A DNA stretch of 64,000 nt from positions 83,583 through 147,582 of the forward strand of contig JAUIJL010000022.1 in the NCBI GenBank assembly GCA_030431255.1, in the 5' to 3' direction. This DNA comes from Thermoanaerobaculia bacterium (lineage in GTDB: Bacteria > Acidobacteriota > Thermoanaerobaculia > Multivoradales > J023). The stretch's first letter is position 1. Every line of letters starts with the position of its first letter. This document shows, in pieces, positions 24,522 to 33,756 of this stretch. The notes below the pieces were generated by a model, which saw nothing but the letters and a program-made list of their open reading frames with translations, ran no database searches and had not been told where the DNA came from. Made by a program: the position numbers and the translations under genes.

Positions 24522-27449
24522 CTAATCGTCGTCGGGTAGGGCGTAGGCCACCCGATTCGGACGCAGGGGACGCAACATCCAATGGGGTCGACGGCTGCCG
24601 TCGGGAGAGACGGAGCGCGCGGATCGGGTCTTGCCCATCCACGCCTCGAACGCTTCCTTGGACTTTTGGGTGTCGACGAAAACGTCGCCATAGCGGTCGC
24701 CGGGCAATGCGTTCTTTACCCGCACCGCCTGATGCCAGCAGTGCATTCCCGAGAGGGGATCAGGGTGCACGGCAAAGGTGAGGTTTTGATGCACGCCGAC
24801 GTCGCTCCACCAGATTCGGCGGGTATCGGGGTCGGAAGACTCCCACGGACCGGCCCCCTTCAACCGGGTCAGCTGCCACTCCTTGCCCTCTGGATCAGAT
24901 CCCTTTGAGTCCAATTCGACCGTCGCCATGAGCTGCTTCTGACCTTCCTCGGAATGACCTTGGAGACGCCATCTACCCATGTGATGGCTGCACGCGACCA
25001 CCCCGGGTTTGATGCCCTCGGTGACCCACGCTTTGACCACGAAATGGCCGATCTCCGTTTCCACCCGCACCAAATCTCCGGTGCTCAACCCACCGAGGGA
25101 GTCGGCGTCCCTCGGATGAATCCACAAGGGATTGGTGTGGGCGATTTCGTCCAACCACTTGGCGTTGGCGCTGCGGGTGTGGATTTGGATCGGCACCCGG
25201 AAGGTGGAGATCAAAACCTTGCGGTCCCCGAGCTTTTCGGGATGCACGTGGCTCTTGAGGTAGGTGGGAATGGCGGCGTCGGCCCAACCCCAAGTCGCTA
25301 GGGTCGGGGAGTAGAACTCGAGCCGTCCCGAGGGGGTGGGGAAACCGCGGTGGATCACCCCGTCGATTTCCACTCCCACCGGCCGCCGCCCTTCGGCGTC
25401 GGCTTCGGGCGCCCCCGTGGGCACGACATTGGGGCTTGCGGGCTTGGCAGCGCGGGTGTAGACCCGGTCGTAAGCACCTCGTCCGACGTCCTCCAACTCT
25501 TCGGTGGGAACAATCTCTTCGTAAATCGGCCCCACGGACGACGCCACCTCATAGGCGCCGTAGCGACGCATATATTCGAGGGGTCTCAGGCCTTCGGCAG
25601 CCGCCTTCTCCGGTAGGCCGGGTAGGGAATGCTCAAAGATATGACCGTAGTATTCGTCCACCGACAGCCGCTCACCGGGGTTTTCCTTCGATTCCGCGAA
25701 GCCGCGGATACCCTTAGAGCCGTCGGGATCGAGCCGCCAGGTGAGGTCGAGCCAGAACTCGTTTTCTTCCCAAACCTCACCGGGATTCACCTGCCGGGTA
25801 TCGGTCACCGGCTCACCCGCCCGCTCCCGCGCCGCCCGCAGCACCGGCTGGCGGAAGCCTACCCAGCGGGCGTTGTGGGTTTCGTAGGAATGGATATCGT
25901 GCCGCTCGGAGGAATGACCCATGGGCAACACGTAGTCGGCAAAGTAGGCGCTCTCATTCCACGTGGGCGTCAATGCCACATGCAGGCCAACTTTCTCCTC
26001 GTTCAACAACATCTCGATCCACGAAAAGCCGTCGGGATTGGTCCACACCGGGTTGTAGACCCGGGTGAAGTAGACGTCGAGCTTGCCGCGCCCTTCGTTG
26101 ACGAAATGGGGCAAGAGGATCGATAGCTCGTATTGGGAGAGGGGGAATTCCTGGGGCCAGCTGAGATCGTTCCAGACGTCCGGATGTCGCGGTGAGTGGA
26201 TCGGCTTGGCGACGAATTTATTCCACGCGTTGAGGGACGTGCCCCCTTCCGTGGCCACCGAGCCCATCAATGCGTTGAGCATGAAAAGGGTGCGAGAGAC
26301 CTGCCAGCCTCCCTCGTTTCCGGACGACGCGCTTCGCCAGTTGTGAGTCGCCAGCCGGGTGCCGGAGGTCGCGACAATCCTGGCGACCTCTTCGATCACC
26401 GCGGCGTCGACCCCGGATTCTTGCTCGGCGAACGTGAAGGTATAACCCTCGTACAGCGCTTTCAGCATGCGCTCGAAGCTCTCGAAGGTCGGGTCGAGAT
26501 CCGGATGCTCGGCTTCCAGGTACTCCTGCCAATTCCACCATCGCCGCACGAAGTCTTGGTTGTAGAGATCGTGTTGGATCAAATAGTTGGCGATCGCCAG
26601 CATCACCGCCGCTTCCGAGCCCGGTTGAGTCGCCAGCCAATGGTCCGCGTGGGTGGCGGTATTGGAGAGGCGGGTGTCGAGCACGATCAGCTTGGCACCG
26701 TTTTGCTTGGCCTCGATGATGCGCTGGGCGTGGGGATTGAAATAATGCCCGGTTTCGAGATGGGAGCTGATCAGCAGGATCACCCTAGCGTTGGCGTGAT
26801 CCGGGCTCGGACGGTCCATGCCGGCCCAGAATTGATAACCGGCCCGCGCTCCGGACGAGCAGATATTGGTGTGGGAGTTGTGGCCGTCGACCCCCCAATT
26901 GGCGAGGATCCGCTCGGTGAAGCCGTCCTCACCGGGTCGACCCACGTGGTACATGACCTCGTTGTGCCGCCCCTCGTCGATGGCGGTGCCGATGCGAGCC
27001 GCCAAGTCGTCCATGACCTCATCCCAGCTGACCTGAGCCCATTTGCCCTCGCCGCGGGCACCCACCCGCTTCAATGGGTGCAGGATGCGATCGGGATCGG
27101 TGATTTGATTGAGGGTCGCGGGTCCCTTGGCGCAATTGCGACCGCGGGATCCGGGATGTTCGGGATTGCCTTCGAATTTGCGGACCTCGAAGGATTCTTT
27201 GTCGATGTAAGCCAATAGGCCGCAGGCCGACTCACAATTAAAACAGGTGGTCGGCACCAGAGTGTAGCGCTTTTCCACCCGCTCCGGCCAGGCCTTGGAA
27301 TCGAGCTCCACCCAATCGTCCCAGCGTTCTTTGGGCGGAAACGCCGCCAGGTGAACCCGGCTCGCTCCGGGATAGAAGGTTTCTCCCCGGCTCTCGGTCT
27401 CGGCGCGGGCTGCGCTCACGCGCTCGTTCAGCTGCTGAATCTTGCTCAT
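24522..27449 (-). CDS. Molybdopterin oxidoreductase, catalytic subunit, cytosolic
   Basis: I start at the ATG at 27449 (MSKIQQLNERV); the track start at 27536 would only add residues lacking a signal. The 975-residue protein has the N-terminal [4Fe-4S] motif CFNCESACG with a fourth Cys in GRNCAKGP, the bis-MGD domains of the DMSO reductase family, and a C-terminal cofactor-binding domain (GDLVRVETEIGHFVVKAWVTEGI). HTNICSSGARAGYQFW offers a Cys as probable Mo ligand, as in polysulfide/thiosulfate/tetrathionate-type enzymes. No twin-arginine signal is present, so it should act in the cytosol, unlike most relatives, but like SoeA sulfite dehydrogenase. It lies 40 bases downstream of its FeS/membrane partner. 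The substrate is unknown; sulfur oxyanions are a reasonable guess. Confidence 0.9.
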   Translation of the reverse strand: MSKIQQLNERVSAARAETESRGETFYPGASRVHLAAFPPKERWDDWVELDSKAWPERVEKRYTLVPTTCFNCESACGLLAYIDKESFEVRKFEGNPEHPGSRGRNCAKGPATLNQITDPDRILHPLKRVGARGEGKWAQVSWDEVMDDLAARIGTAIDEGRHNEVMYHVGRPGEDGFTERILANWGVDGHNSHTNICSSGARAGYQFWAGMDRPSPDHANARVILLISSHLETGHYFNPHAQRIIEAKQNGAKLIVLDTRLSNTATHADHWLATQPGSEAAVMLAIANYLIQHDLYNQDFVRRWWNWQEYLEAEHPDLDPTFESFERMLKALYEGYTFTFAEQESGVDAAVIEEVARIVATSGTRLATHNWRSASSGNEGGWQVSRTLFMLNALMGSVATEGGTSLNAWNKFVAKPIHSPRHPDVWNDLSWPQEFPLSQYELSILLPHFVNEGRGKLDVYFTRVYNPVWTNPDGFSWIEMLLNEEKVGLHVALTPTWNESAYFADYVLPMGHSSERHDIHSYETHNARWVGFRQPVLRAARERAGEPVTDTRQVNPGEVWEENEFWLDLTWRLDPDGSKGIRGFAESKENPGERLSVDEYYGHIFEHSLPGLPEKAAAEGLRPLEYMRRYGAYEVASSVGPIYEEIVPTEELEDVGRGAYDRVYTRAAKPASPNVVPTGAPEADAEGRRPVGVEIDGVIHRGFPTPSGRLEFYSPTLATWGWADAAIPTYLKSHVHPEKLGDRKVLISTFRVPIQIHTRSANAKWLDEIAHTNPLWIHPRDADSLGGLSTGDLVRVETEIGHFVVKAWVTEGIKPGVVACSHHMGRWRLQGHSEEGQKQLMATVELDSKGSDPEGKEWQLTRLKGAGPWESSDPDTRRIWWSDVGVHQNLTFAVHPDPLSGMHCWHQAVRVKNALPGDRYGDVFVDTQKSKEAFEAWMGKTRSARSVSPDGSRRPHWMLRPLRPNRVAYALPDDD

Positions 27450-27489
27450 CGTGATCCTCGAAAAAAACCAATCTTCAGGGCTGATGCTT

Positions 27490-29034
27490 TTACGCCAGCG
27501 GCACGCTTTGACCGGCCTGTACGTAGGCGTGCTCAAAGGCCAGCAAACCGAGCAGCGCGGGTACCGCCGCCACCGGACCGATCACCGGCGCCGCCACGGC
27601 GATCAGCCCCAGGACGATGCCCACTTTGTAGAAAGCACCGTATCGACCGGAGGTCATCTCATGGTGGGCCAATCGGGCATGGGCGCTGACGTGGGGCAAG
27701 GTGCTTTCTCCCCAAACCATCAGCAGGTGGGCCGCGCTGGAAATCGCCAAGATTCGGCCGAGCATCGGCACCAACCCGGGCTCGACGAACATCGCCACGG
27801 GCAGAAGGGCCGCGGAGCCGGCCAAGGCGGCCTGCACCAGCAGGTGAGCCGGCAGCAGAGGGTTCTGCCAAAGGTCCCGGGCCTTGGCTTGAGCGAAGAG
27901 GTATGCGGTGTAGACCGCGGTCATCGCCGCCAAGGGCACACCCACCACCGTCAAGGGTCCGAAGAAGCTTCCACCGGCGATCCCCGCCACGAAATGCACG
28001 GCCAACACCAAGCTATAGCCGGCGATGATGAACGCCCCCTTGACCAACCAGCTCTGCCATTGGGGACGGGTGAAGATGAAGAAGAATCGTTTGGGCTGCT
28101 CGAGATCGCTGATCAACAAACCGCCGGTGATCGCCAAGAACAGGCCCGCGACGACCGGAGTGAGGGTGCTCCACAATGGGCCGCCCGCATCGGCCTGACC
28201 GGTGAGCGCCAGCAGCGCCATCACCAGGTAGACGCCCGACGCCACCCCTTTGGTCAAGGTGTAGAGGCTGACCCGCCAATCCCACGGAGCCTTGTGGCTG
28301 ACGTCGTAGGAAAGCACCGCCGCGGCCGATGAGTTGTGGGCGTCGGGATGCCCCGCGCCGACCTCGTGGTCGCCCTGGGGCTGCTCGCTCCACATGTAGA
28401 GCCCGCCGTCGGGCCGACGGGCGGCCAAGGGATCGAGGGTCGCTTGATGGGCGCCGCGGTAGTAGAGCTTGGGGCGGGTATCTTTTTCCGGCCGACGCAC
28501 CGCCACCGGCTGGCGATTCACCATGTTGGCCACCCGCGACTCGGGATCGTTCAAATCGCCGATCAGGATCGCTTGGGTCGGGCAGACGGTGACGCAAGCC
28601 GGCTCGAGACCGACATCGACCCGATGGGCGCAGAAATTACACTTCTCCGCGCTGTGGTCTTCGGGATTGATGAAGATCGCATCGTAGGGGCAGGCGGCGA
28701 TGCACGCCTTACAGCCGATGCACGCCTTCTTGTCGAAGTCCACGATGCCGTCCGACCGGCGATACATGGCGCTGGTGGGGCAGGCGACCGTGCACGGTGC
28801 GTCTTCACACTGATTGCATCGGGTGACTTGGAAGGCGCGCCGCGCTTGGGGAAAGACCCCCACGTCCACGGACTTCACGTAGGTGCGGGTCACCCCGATG
28901 GGAACCTCGTTCTCCGACTTACAGGCGGTGGTGCACGCGTGGCAGCCAATACAGCTGGCATGGTCGATGACCTTGCCCCACCGAATAGGGCTCGGCTCAC
29001 CGTGGCCCGCGACCGCGGATCCCGGATCGGTCAT
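27490..29034 (-). CDS. Fused iron-sulfur and NrfD/DmsC-type membrane anchor subunit
   Basis: The ATG at 29034 has an AGGAG site, giving 514 residues. Residues 20-165 hold four Cys groups of the DmsB/PsrB type (CIGCHACTTAC, CNQCEDAPCTVACP, CIGCKACIAACP, CNFCAHRVDVGLEPACVTVCP), enough for four [4Fe-4S] clusters. After a linker, about eight or nine transmembrane helices from residue 250 onward form an NrfD/DmsC-like quinone-reactive anchor. In most systems these are separate proteins; here they are one chain. It would pass electrons between the cytosolic molybdoenzyme and the quinone pool. There is no Tat signal, in keeping with a cytosolic catalytic subunit. Confidence 0.9.
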   Translation of the reverse strand: MTDPGSAVAGHGEPSPIRWGKVIDHASCIGCHACTTACKSENEVPIGVTRTYVKSVDVGVFPQARRAFQVTRCNQCEDAPCTVACPTSAMYRRSDGIVDFDKKACIGCKACIAACPYDAIFINPEDHSAEKCNFCAHRVDVGLEPACVTVCPTQAILIGDLNDPESRVANMVNRQPVAVRRPEKDTRPKLYYRGAHQATLDPLAARRPDGGLYMWSEQPQGDHEVGAGHPDAHNSSAAAVLSYDVSHKAPWDWRVSLYTLTKGVASGVYLVMALLALTGQADAGGPLWSTLTPVVAGLFLAITGGLLISDLEQPKRFFFIFTRPQWQSWLVKGAFIIAGYSLVLAVHFVAGIAGGSFFGPLTVVGVPLAAMTAVYTAYLFAQAKARDLWQNPLLPAHLLVQAALAGSAALLPVAMFVEPGLVPMLGRILAISSAAHLLMVWGESTLPHVSAHARLAHHEMTSGRYGAFYKVGIVLGLIAVAAPVIGPVAAVPALLGLLAFEHAYVQAGQSVPLA

Positions 29035-29280
29035 TTGCACTCTCCTGGCCCGAGGGCCCTCACAGACAGATAAAAATAAGGACGGTTGAGCGTAGCCAGG
29101 GGCGGGGAGCGTGTCAAATACCTTTGCCGTTCCTCGGTGGGCGACATCACGACTTTGCACGACACTTCGGGATGGACGAGCACCTGAGCCGTCTCGTAAA
29201 CCTCAGCGACCGTCTTCCCAACCGCTCCCGAGCTGAAAAACCGCTTCTCGTGGGCTCTCGAAGCCGAAGATTGGAATCCA

Positions 29281-31116
29281 TTGAGTCGACTCGACCAGTC
29301 CCTCCGCGACCTGCTGACCCACCGTCGACTGCCGGTAGTGTCGGCGGTTCTGGCCATGCTGCTGTGCACGCCCGCGATCGACATCGGTTTCTTCTTGGAC
29401 GACTACATCCACCAAGCCGCGCTGACCCAGCCCGAGGAGCTGCCGGAGATCCACGCGTCTCCGGATCGGCTCTTTGAGTTCGTTTCCGCCGGCAAGAAGG
29501 TTCTCTCGGACTCCATGCCCTGGTGGGCGTCGGAGGACTTGAAGCTCGCCTTCTGGCGGCCCATTTCCGGGGCAAGCCATTGGTTGGACCATCATCTGTG
29601 GCCGGACAGCCCGCGCTGGATGCACATCCACTCGTTGCTGTGGCTCGGTCTGACGGCCTTCCTCGCCGCCCTCGCGTTCCGCCGGATCCTCGGCGATACG
29701 ACTTGGGTCGCAGGTTTGGCGGCCCTGCTCTTCGCGGTCGACGATGTCCACGCTTGGCCGGCTATGTGGATCGCCAACCGCAACGCTCTGCTTTCCGTGG
29801 CCTGGGCGTTGCTGAGCTTGGTGTCCTACGACGCCTGGCGTCGTCAAGGTCGAAGATGGGGGGCCGTCGCCACGCCGTTCTTTCTCTTGTTGGCGGTTCT
29901 GAGCGGCGAGTCGGCGGTGGCCGGAGGCGCCTATCTCCTGGCCTACGCGCTGACGTTGGAGCCCGGACCGTGGCGTCGGCGCCTGCTGCCGTTGCTGCCT
30001 TCGGCGCTGGTCGGGGTTGTTTGGTTGGCGATTTACAAATGGCTGGGATTCGGCGCTCGGGGCTCCTCCGCCTACCTAGACCCGCTGACCAACCCCTTTC
30101 AATTCCTCGGCGGGCTCATCGAGCGCCTGCCGATGCTGATGCTCGGGCTGTGGACCCCGATGCCGGCGGATGGCTATTTGCTGACCTCAGCCGATGGGCA
30201 GAGGTGGATGTGGGTCCTGGCGGTGGGATTGATGCTCGTGATCGTCGCGCTTTGCACACCCATGGTGCTCAATGATCGCCGAGCACGGTTCTTCGCCTTG
30301 GGGCTCATCGGATCGCTGATCCCCGCCTGCATTATCTTCCCGATGAATCGGCAGCTGCTCTTCGCCGGATTCGCCACCTCGGGTCTGTTGGCGCTCTTCG
30401 TCGAGAACGTTCAAAAGCGCCGAGCTGCAAGCCGAAAAACCGTTAGGTGGGGTACGCGCTTGGCCACGGTGACGGTCCTCGGGGTGCATCTGGTGCTCGC
30501 ACCACTGATTCTGCTCGGCACCCCTTCCCAGCTACATCTGCTGGCCAGACTCATGGACCGCGCGGTTCTCAGCCTGCCCGACGACGCGAGCATCCACGAC
30601 CAGAGGTTGATCGTCGTCCACGCCCCGGGCCATGTATTCACCAGCGGGTCCAAGGTCATGCAGGTCTTACGCGGCCGACCCACGCCCCGAGATCTTCTCG
30701 TGCTCTCGGGCACCATTTGGAGCCTCGAGATCGAGCGTTTGGACGATCATTCGCTGGTAGCTCGACCGGACGGTGGGTTCATGCCACCCGCTGGCCACGA
30801 TCCCACCGGCACGGGCGGGCACCTCAACCAGATGCGGGCCTTTGCCGGTTTCGACCTCATTTTTCAAGACTCGGGACGTCGGTCTAAGGTGGGAGATCGA
30901 TTCACTAGGCCGGGCGTCGAGATTGAGATCACCGCGCTGACCGAGGAGGGTCGTCCCGGCGAGGCGACTTTTCGATTTGATCGATCCTTGGAGGATCCCA
31001 ATCTGCGGTGGGTGCGTTGGCAGGACGGGATCTTCGTGCCCTTTGCGCTTCCACAGGTCGGAGAGTCGGTCACCATGCCGGCTCCGAGACTGTTCCCAGG
31101 AAAAAACGATCACTAG
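29281..31116 (+). CDS. Polytopic membrane protein, GT-C glycosyltransferase-like
   Basis: The 611-residue product has 10-11 transmembrane helices over residues 15-420 and a soluble C-terminal domain of about 190 residues. The phrase IDIGFFLDDYIHQA after the first helix is an acidic pair in the first periplasmic loop, as in GT-C enzymes of the ArnT/PMT/TMTC kind. The C-terminal part (VVHAPGHVFTSG) is unlike known GT-C tails. The track start is a TTG at 29281 with no good ribosome site, so the true start could be a GTG about 57 bases further on. It is divergent from the FeS/NrfD gene and convergent with the helicase gene. Confidence 0.7.
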   Translation: MSRLDQSLRDLLTHRRLPVVSAVLAMLLCTPAIDIGFFLDDYIHQAALTQPEELPEIHASPDRLFEFVSAGKKVLSDSMPWWASEDLKLAFWRPISGASHWLDHHLWPDSPRWMHIHSLLWLGLTAFLAALAFRRILGDTTWVAGLAALLFAVDDVHAWPAMWIANRNALLSVAWALLSLVSYDAWRRQGRRWGAVATPFFLLLAVLSGESAVAGGAYLLAYALTLEPGPWRRRLLPLLPSALVGVVWLAIYKWLGFGARGSSAYLDPLTNPFQFLGGLIERLPMLMLGLWTPMPADGYLLTSADGQRWMWVLAVGLMLVIVALCTPMVLNDRRARFFALGLIGSLIPACIIFPMNRQLLFAGFATSGLLALFVENVQKRRAASRKTVRWGTRLATVTVLGVHLVLAPLILLGTPSQLHLLARLMDRAVLSLPDDASIHDQRLIVVHAPGHVFTSGSKVMQVLRGRPTPRDLLVLSGTIWSLEIERLDDHSLVARPDGGFMPPAGHDPTGTGGHLNQMRAFAGFDLIFQDSGRRSKVGDRFTRPGVEIEITALTEEGRPGEATFRFDRSLEDPNLRWVRWQDGIFVPFALPQVGESVTMPAPRLFPGKNDH

Positions 31117-31135
31117 ATCCTCGAAAACGCCAAAA

Positions 31136-31371
31136 CTGGACGGGTCCTAGTTAGATCTCATCCAGAAATGGAACTTCGAGCCAACGTGAGGCTGGGTGGA
31201 CCGAGGACGGAAACGAAGCTTGTCTGAGCGGCACAGCCTATGAATCGGCTTAAGCTCCACCACATCAGCAATTTATGGCGGCTCCTCAGCGGTGGCGCGA
31301 GCTCGTAGTGACGCCCGCAGGCCACCCAGCCGACACCCTGCGAGCCCATTTCTGGACGGAACCTAGTTAGA
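31136..31371. repeat. Palindromic, MITE-like element between convergent genes
   Basis: Inner core: the ends TCCAGAAATGG (31161-31171) and CCATTTCTGGA (31346-31356) are perfect 11-bp inverted repeats. GGCTGGGTGG (31190-31199) and CCACCCAGCC (31322-31331) extend the pairing inward. The core is flanked by an imperfect direct repeat, CTGGACGG-xx-CCTAGTTAGA (31136-31155 and 31352-31371, 18 of 20 identical). There is no ORF inside. The right flank runs into the last codons of the helicase gene. It could be a small transposable relic, a structured RNA or a two-way terminator. Confidence 0.6.
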
Positions 31372-33754
31372 GCACGTCCAAGTTGGCGTATTTGGCGATC
31401 AGCTTGCGACGACCCACGCTGTCGAAGTACACGATGAGCTTGGCGGAGTCGCCCTTGCCTTCGATTTGAAGCACCTTGCCGATGCCCAATTTGGCGTGAC
31501 GGACACGGGCTCCTTTACGCAGGGGACCACCCTTCGGGGTTTCCGGCATGAACGGCAGCTTGAGGTTCTTCGGTCCCTCGGAGGCCGCCACTTCTTCGGG
31601 GGACAAGCCCTTGGTGGCGTCCTTCTTGCCGAAGAACGACAAGACATCTTTGGCAGACGTTGAGCTGCCCGACGACGAGCCACCGCCATAATTGGAGCCG
31701 CCATAATCGGAGCCGCCGTAGCTGGAGCCGCCGCCGTAGCCGGACCGGGAGCCGTAACCCCGAGCACCGCCTCGGCCGTAGCCGGATGCCGACGCGAAGA
31801 GCTCCGGGCTTTGCTCGACCACCATTTGATCGGCGGGCACCTCCGCCAAAAATCGCGACTCGTTCTGATCCTGATAGGTCCCGGCCACCCGTCGGCGTCT
31901 GCAAGTGGTGAGGAAAAGTCGTTGCTTGGCCCGGGTCATGCCCACGTAGAGCAACCTCCGCTCCTCCTCTAAATCGTCGGGGTTGGATTGGGAGTTGAAG
32001 TGGGGCAGCAGCCCTTCTTCCAGGCCGGTCAGCACCACGGCCCCGTATTCCAAGCCCTTGGCGGCGTGCAGGGTCATGATCGACACTCCGCCCGCTCCCA
32101 GGCCGTCGGTGTCGCTGGTCAAGGCCACGTGGTCGAGGAACGCCGACAACACGTCCTCGACATCGGAGGCGTAGGCATTCTTCTCCGTGAATTCCTGGGC
32201 CGACGACAACAGCTCTTGGATGTTTTCGACCCGTGCTTGATCGTCTTCGTTGCGGCTCGTGTCGTATTGGTCCAAATAGGCCGTGGAGTCGAGGATCTGG
32301 CGCAACACAGCGGGCAAGGGCAGGTCCTCCGCCAGCTGCCGCAGGTCAGCGATCAAATCGCGGAACCGTCGCAGGGCGTTGGCGCTGCGAGCCGGGAACG
32401 CCTCGCCGATGAAAGCGTCATTCTGCAAGGCCTGCCATTGGCTGATGGACTGACGCTGGGCCAGCTCCCGAAGCTTGTTTTGGGTGGTTTTGCCGATTCC
32501 GCGGGTCGGACGGTTGAGCACCCGCTCGAAGGAAAGCTGGTCGTCGGGATTGCGCATCAGGCGCAGATAGGCCACCAGATCTTTGATTTCCGCTCGCTCG
32601 TAAAAGCGCACGCCCGCAACCAAGGTGTAGGGAATGGTTCGACGCAAGAACGCATCTTCAAGCGCGCGGGTCTGAGCGTTGGTGCGCACCAAAACCGCCA
32701 TCTCACCGAAACCGAGCTCGCTTTCGAGCCCTTTGAGGGTGTTGGCCACCCAGCGAGCCTCGTCCTGCTCGTCCCGCGCCCGATAGAGCAGCAGTTTCTC
32801 GCCGTCGCCGGAGTCGGTCCAGAGGGTTTTGCCGCGGCGCATTTCGTTGTTGGCCACCACCGCGCCGGAGGCGTCGAGAATCCGTTGGGTGGAGCGGTAA
32901 TTCTGCTCCAGCTTGCGCACCACAGCGCCTTCGAAAGTCCGTTCGAAGCCGAGGATGTTGCCCAGCTCGGCGCCACGCCAACGGTAGATGCCTTGGTCCT
33001 CGTCACCCACCGCGGTGAGCTGGGCGTGAGGGCCGCAAAGCTCCTCGATCATCGACAGTTGGGCGTGGTTGGTGTCCTGAAACTCGTCCACCAGGAGATA
33101 GCGATATTTGTTGTGCAGCCGACGGCGGATGCCCTCTTGCCCCCGCAGGAGCTCCACGGTCAGGCGGATCATGTCGTCGAAATCCACCGCCCCGGCTTCC
33201 CGCAGGGCCGCTTGGTAGTGCTGGTACACCTTGGCCACCCGCTTGCTGAAGAAGTCGTCGGCCTCGCGGTCGTATTTTGCCGGGCTGAGCAGCTGGTTTT
33301 TGGCGCCGCTGATCGCCCCGAGCACCGCCTGGGGACGGAAGGAATCCTCGGGCACCCCCGACGACTTCATCGCCCGCTTGAGCAGGGTCAGCTGGTCGGA
33401 GGTGTCGAGGATGGCGAAATCCCGCGGCAGCCCGACTTTGGCGCCGTAGATCCTCAGCAGGCGCAAAGCAAAGCGATGAAAGGTGCCGACGAAGGCCCGC
33501 AGGGGATAGATGCCGATCAGCTCTTCAATGCGCGAGCGCATCTCCGCCGCGGCTTTGTTGGTGAAGGTCACCGCCGCGATGTGCTCGGGATAGACCCCCT
33601 TTTCCTGCACCAGCCAGGCCACCCGATAGGTGATCACCCTCGTTTTGCCCGAGCCGGCTCCGGCGAGCACCAATTGGGGCCCGCGTCCTTCGTGGGTCGC
33701 GGCCTCGAGCTGTTCTGGATTGAGGGTGGCGGGGAAATCGATCGCCGACGGCAT
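31367..33754 (-). CDS. pcrA: UvrD/PcrA-type superfamily 1 DNA helicase
   Basis: The ATG at 33754 lies two bases past the glmS stop and gives 795 residues. SF1A motifs are clear: QLEAATHEGRGPQLVLAGAGSGKTRVITYRVA (Q motif and Walker A), AVTFTNKAAAEMRSR (Ia), LVDEFQDTN (II), VGDEDQGIYRWRGAE (III), LEQNYRST (IV), SIMTLHAAKGLEY (V) and LLYVGMTRAKQRL (VI). A low-complexity Gly/Tyr/Ser stretch (about residues 665-705, built on YGG units) separates the motor from a PcrA-type C-terminal Tudor-like domain (ARVRHAKLGIGKVLQIEGKGD) that binds RNA polymerase in known homologues. It functions in repair and replication-transcription conflict. The symbol is by family; uvrD is equally acceptable. Confidence 0.93.
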   Translation of the reverse strand: MPSAIDFPATLNPEQLEAATHEGRGPQLVLAGAGSGKTRVITYRVAWLVQEKGVYPEHIAAVTFTNKAAAEMRSRIEELIGIYPLRAFVGTFHRFALRLLRIYGAKVGLPRDFAILDTSDQLTLLKRAMKSSGVPEDSFRPQAVLGAISGAKNQLLSPAKYDREADDFFSKRVAKVYQHYQAALREAGAVDFDDMIRLTVELLRGQEGIRRRLHNKYRYLLVDEFQDTNHAQLSMIEELCGPHAQLTAVGDEDQGIYRWRGAELGNILGFERTFEGAVVRKLEQNYRSTQRILDASGAVVANNEMRRGKTLWTDSGDGEKLLLYRARDEQDEARWVANTLKGLESELGFGEMAVLVRTNAQTRALEDAFLRRTIPYTLVAGVRFYERAEIKDLVAYLRLMRNPDDQLSFERVLNRPTRGIGKTTQNKLRELAQRQSISQWQALQNDAFIGEAFPARSANALRRFRDLIADLRQLAEDLPLPAVLRQILDSTAYLDQYDTSRNEDDQARVENIQELLSSAQEFTEKNAYASDVEDVLSAFLDHVALTSDTDGLGAGGVSIMTLHAAKGLEYGAVVLTGLEEGLLPHFNSQSNPDDLEEERRLLYVGMTRAKQRLFLTTCRRRRVAGTYQDQNESRFLAEVPADQMVVEQSPELFASASGYGRGGARGYGSRSGYGGGSSYGGSDYGGSNYGGGSSSGSSTSAKDVLSFFGKKDATKGLSPEEVAASEGPKNLKLPFMPETPKGGPLRKGARVRHAKLGIGKVLQIEGKGDSAKLIVYFDSVGRRKLIAKYANLDVL

Positions 33755-33756
33755 GT

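Noticed and set aside
26196-27218. 340-residue plus-strand ORF
   Set aside because: Antisense shadow of the molybdopterin oxidoreductase.
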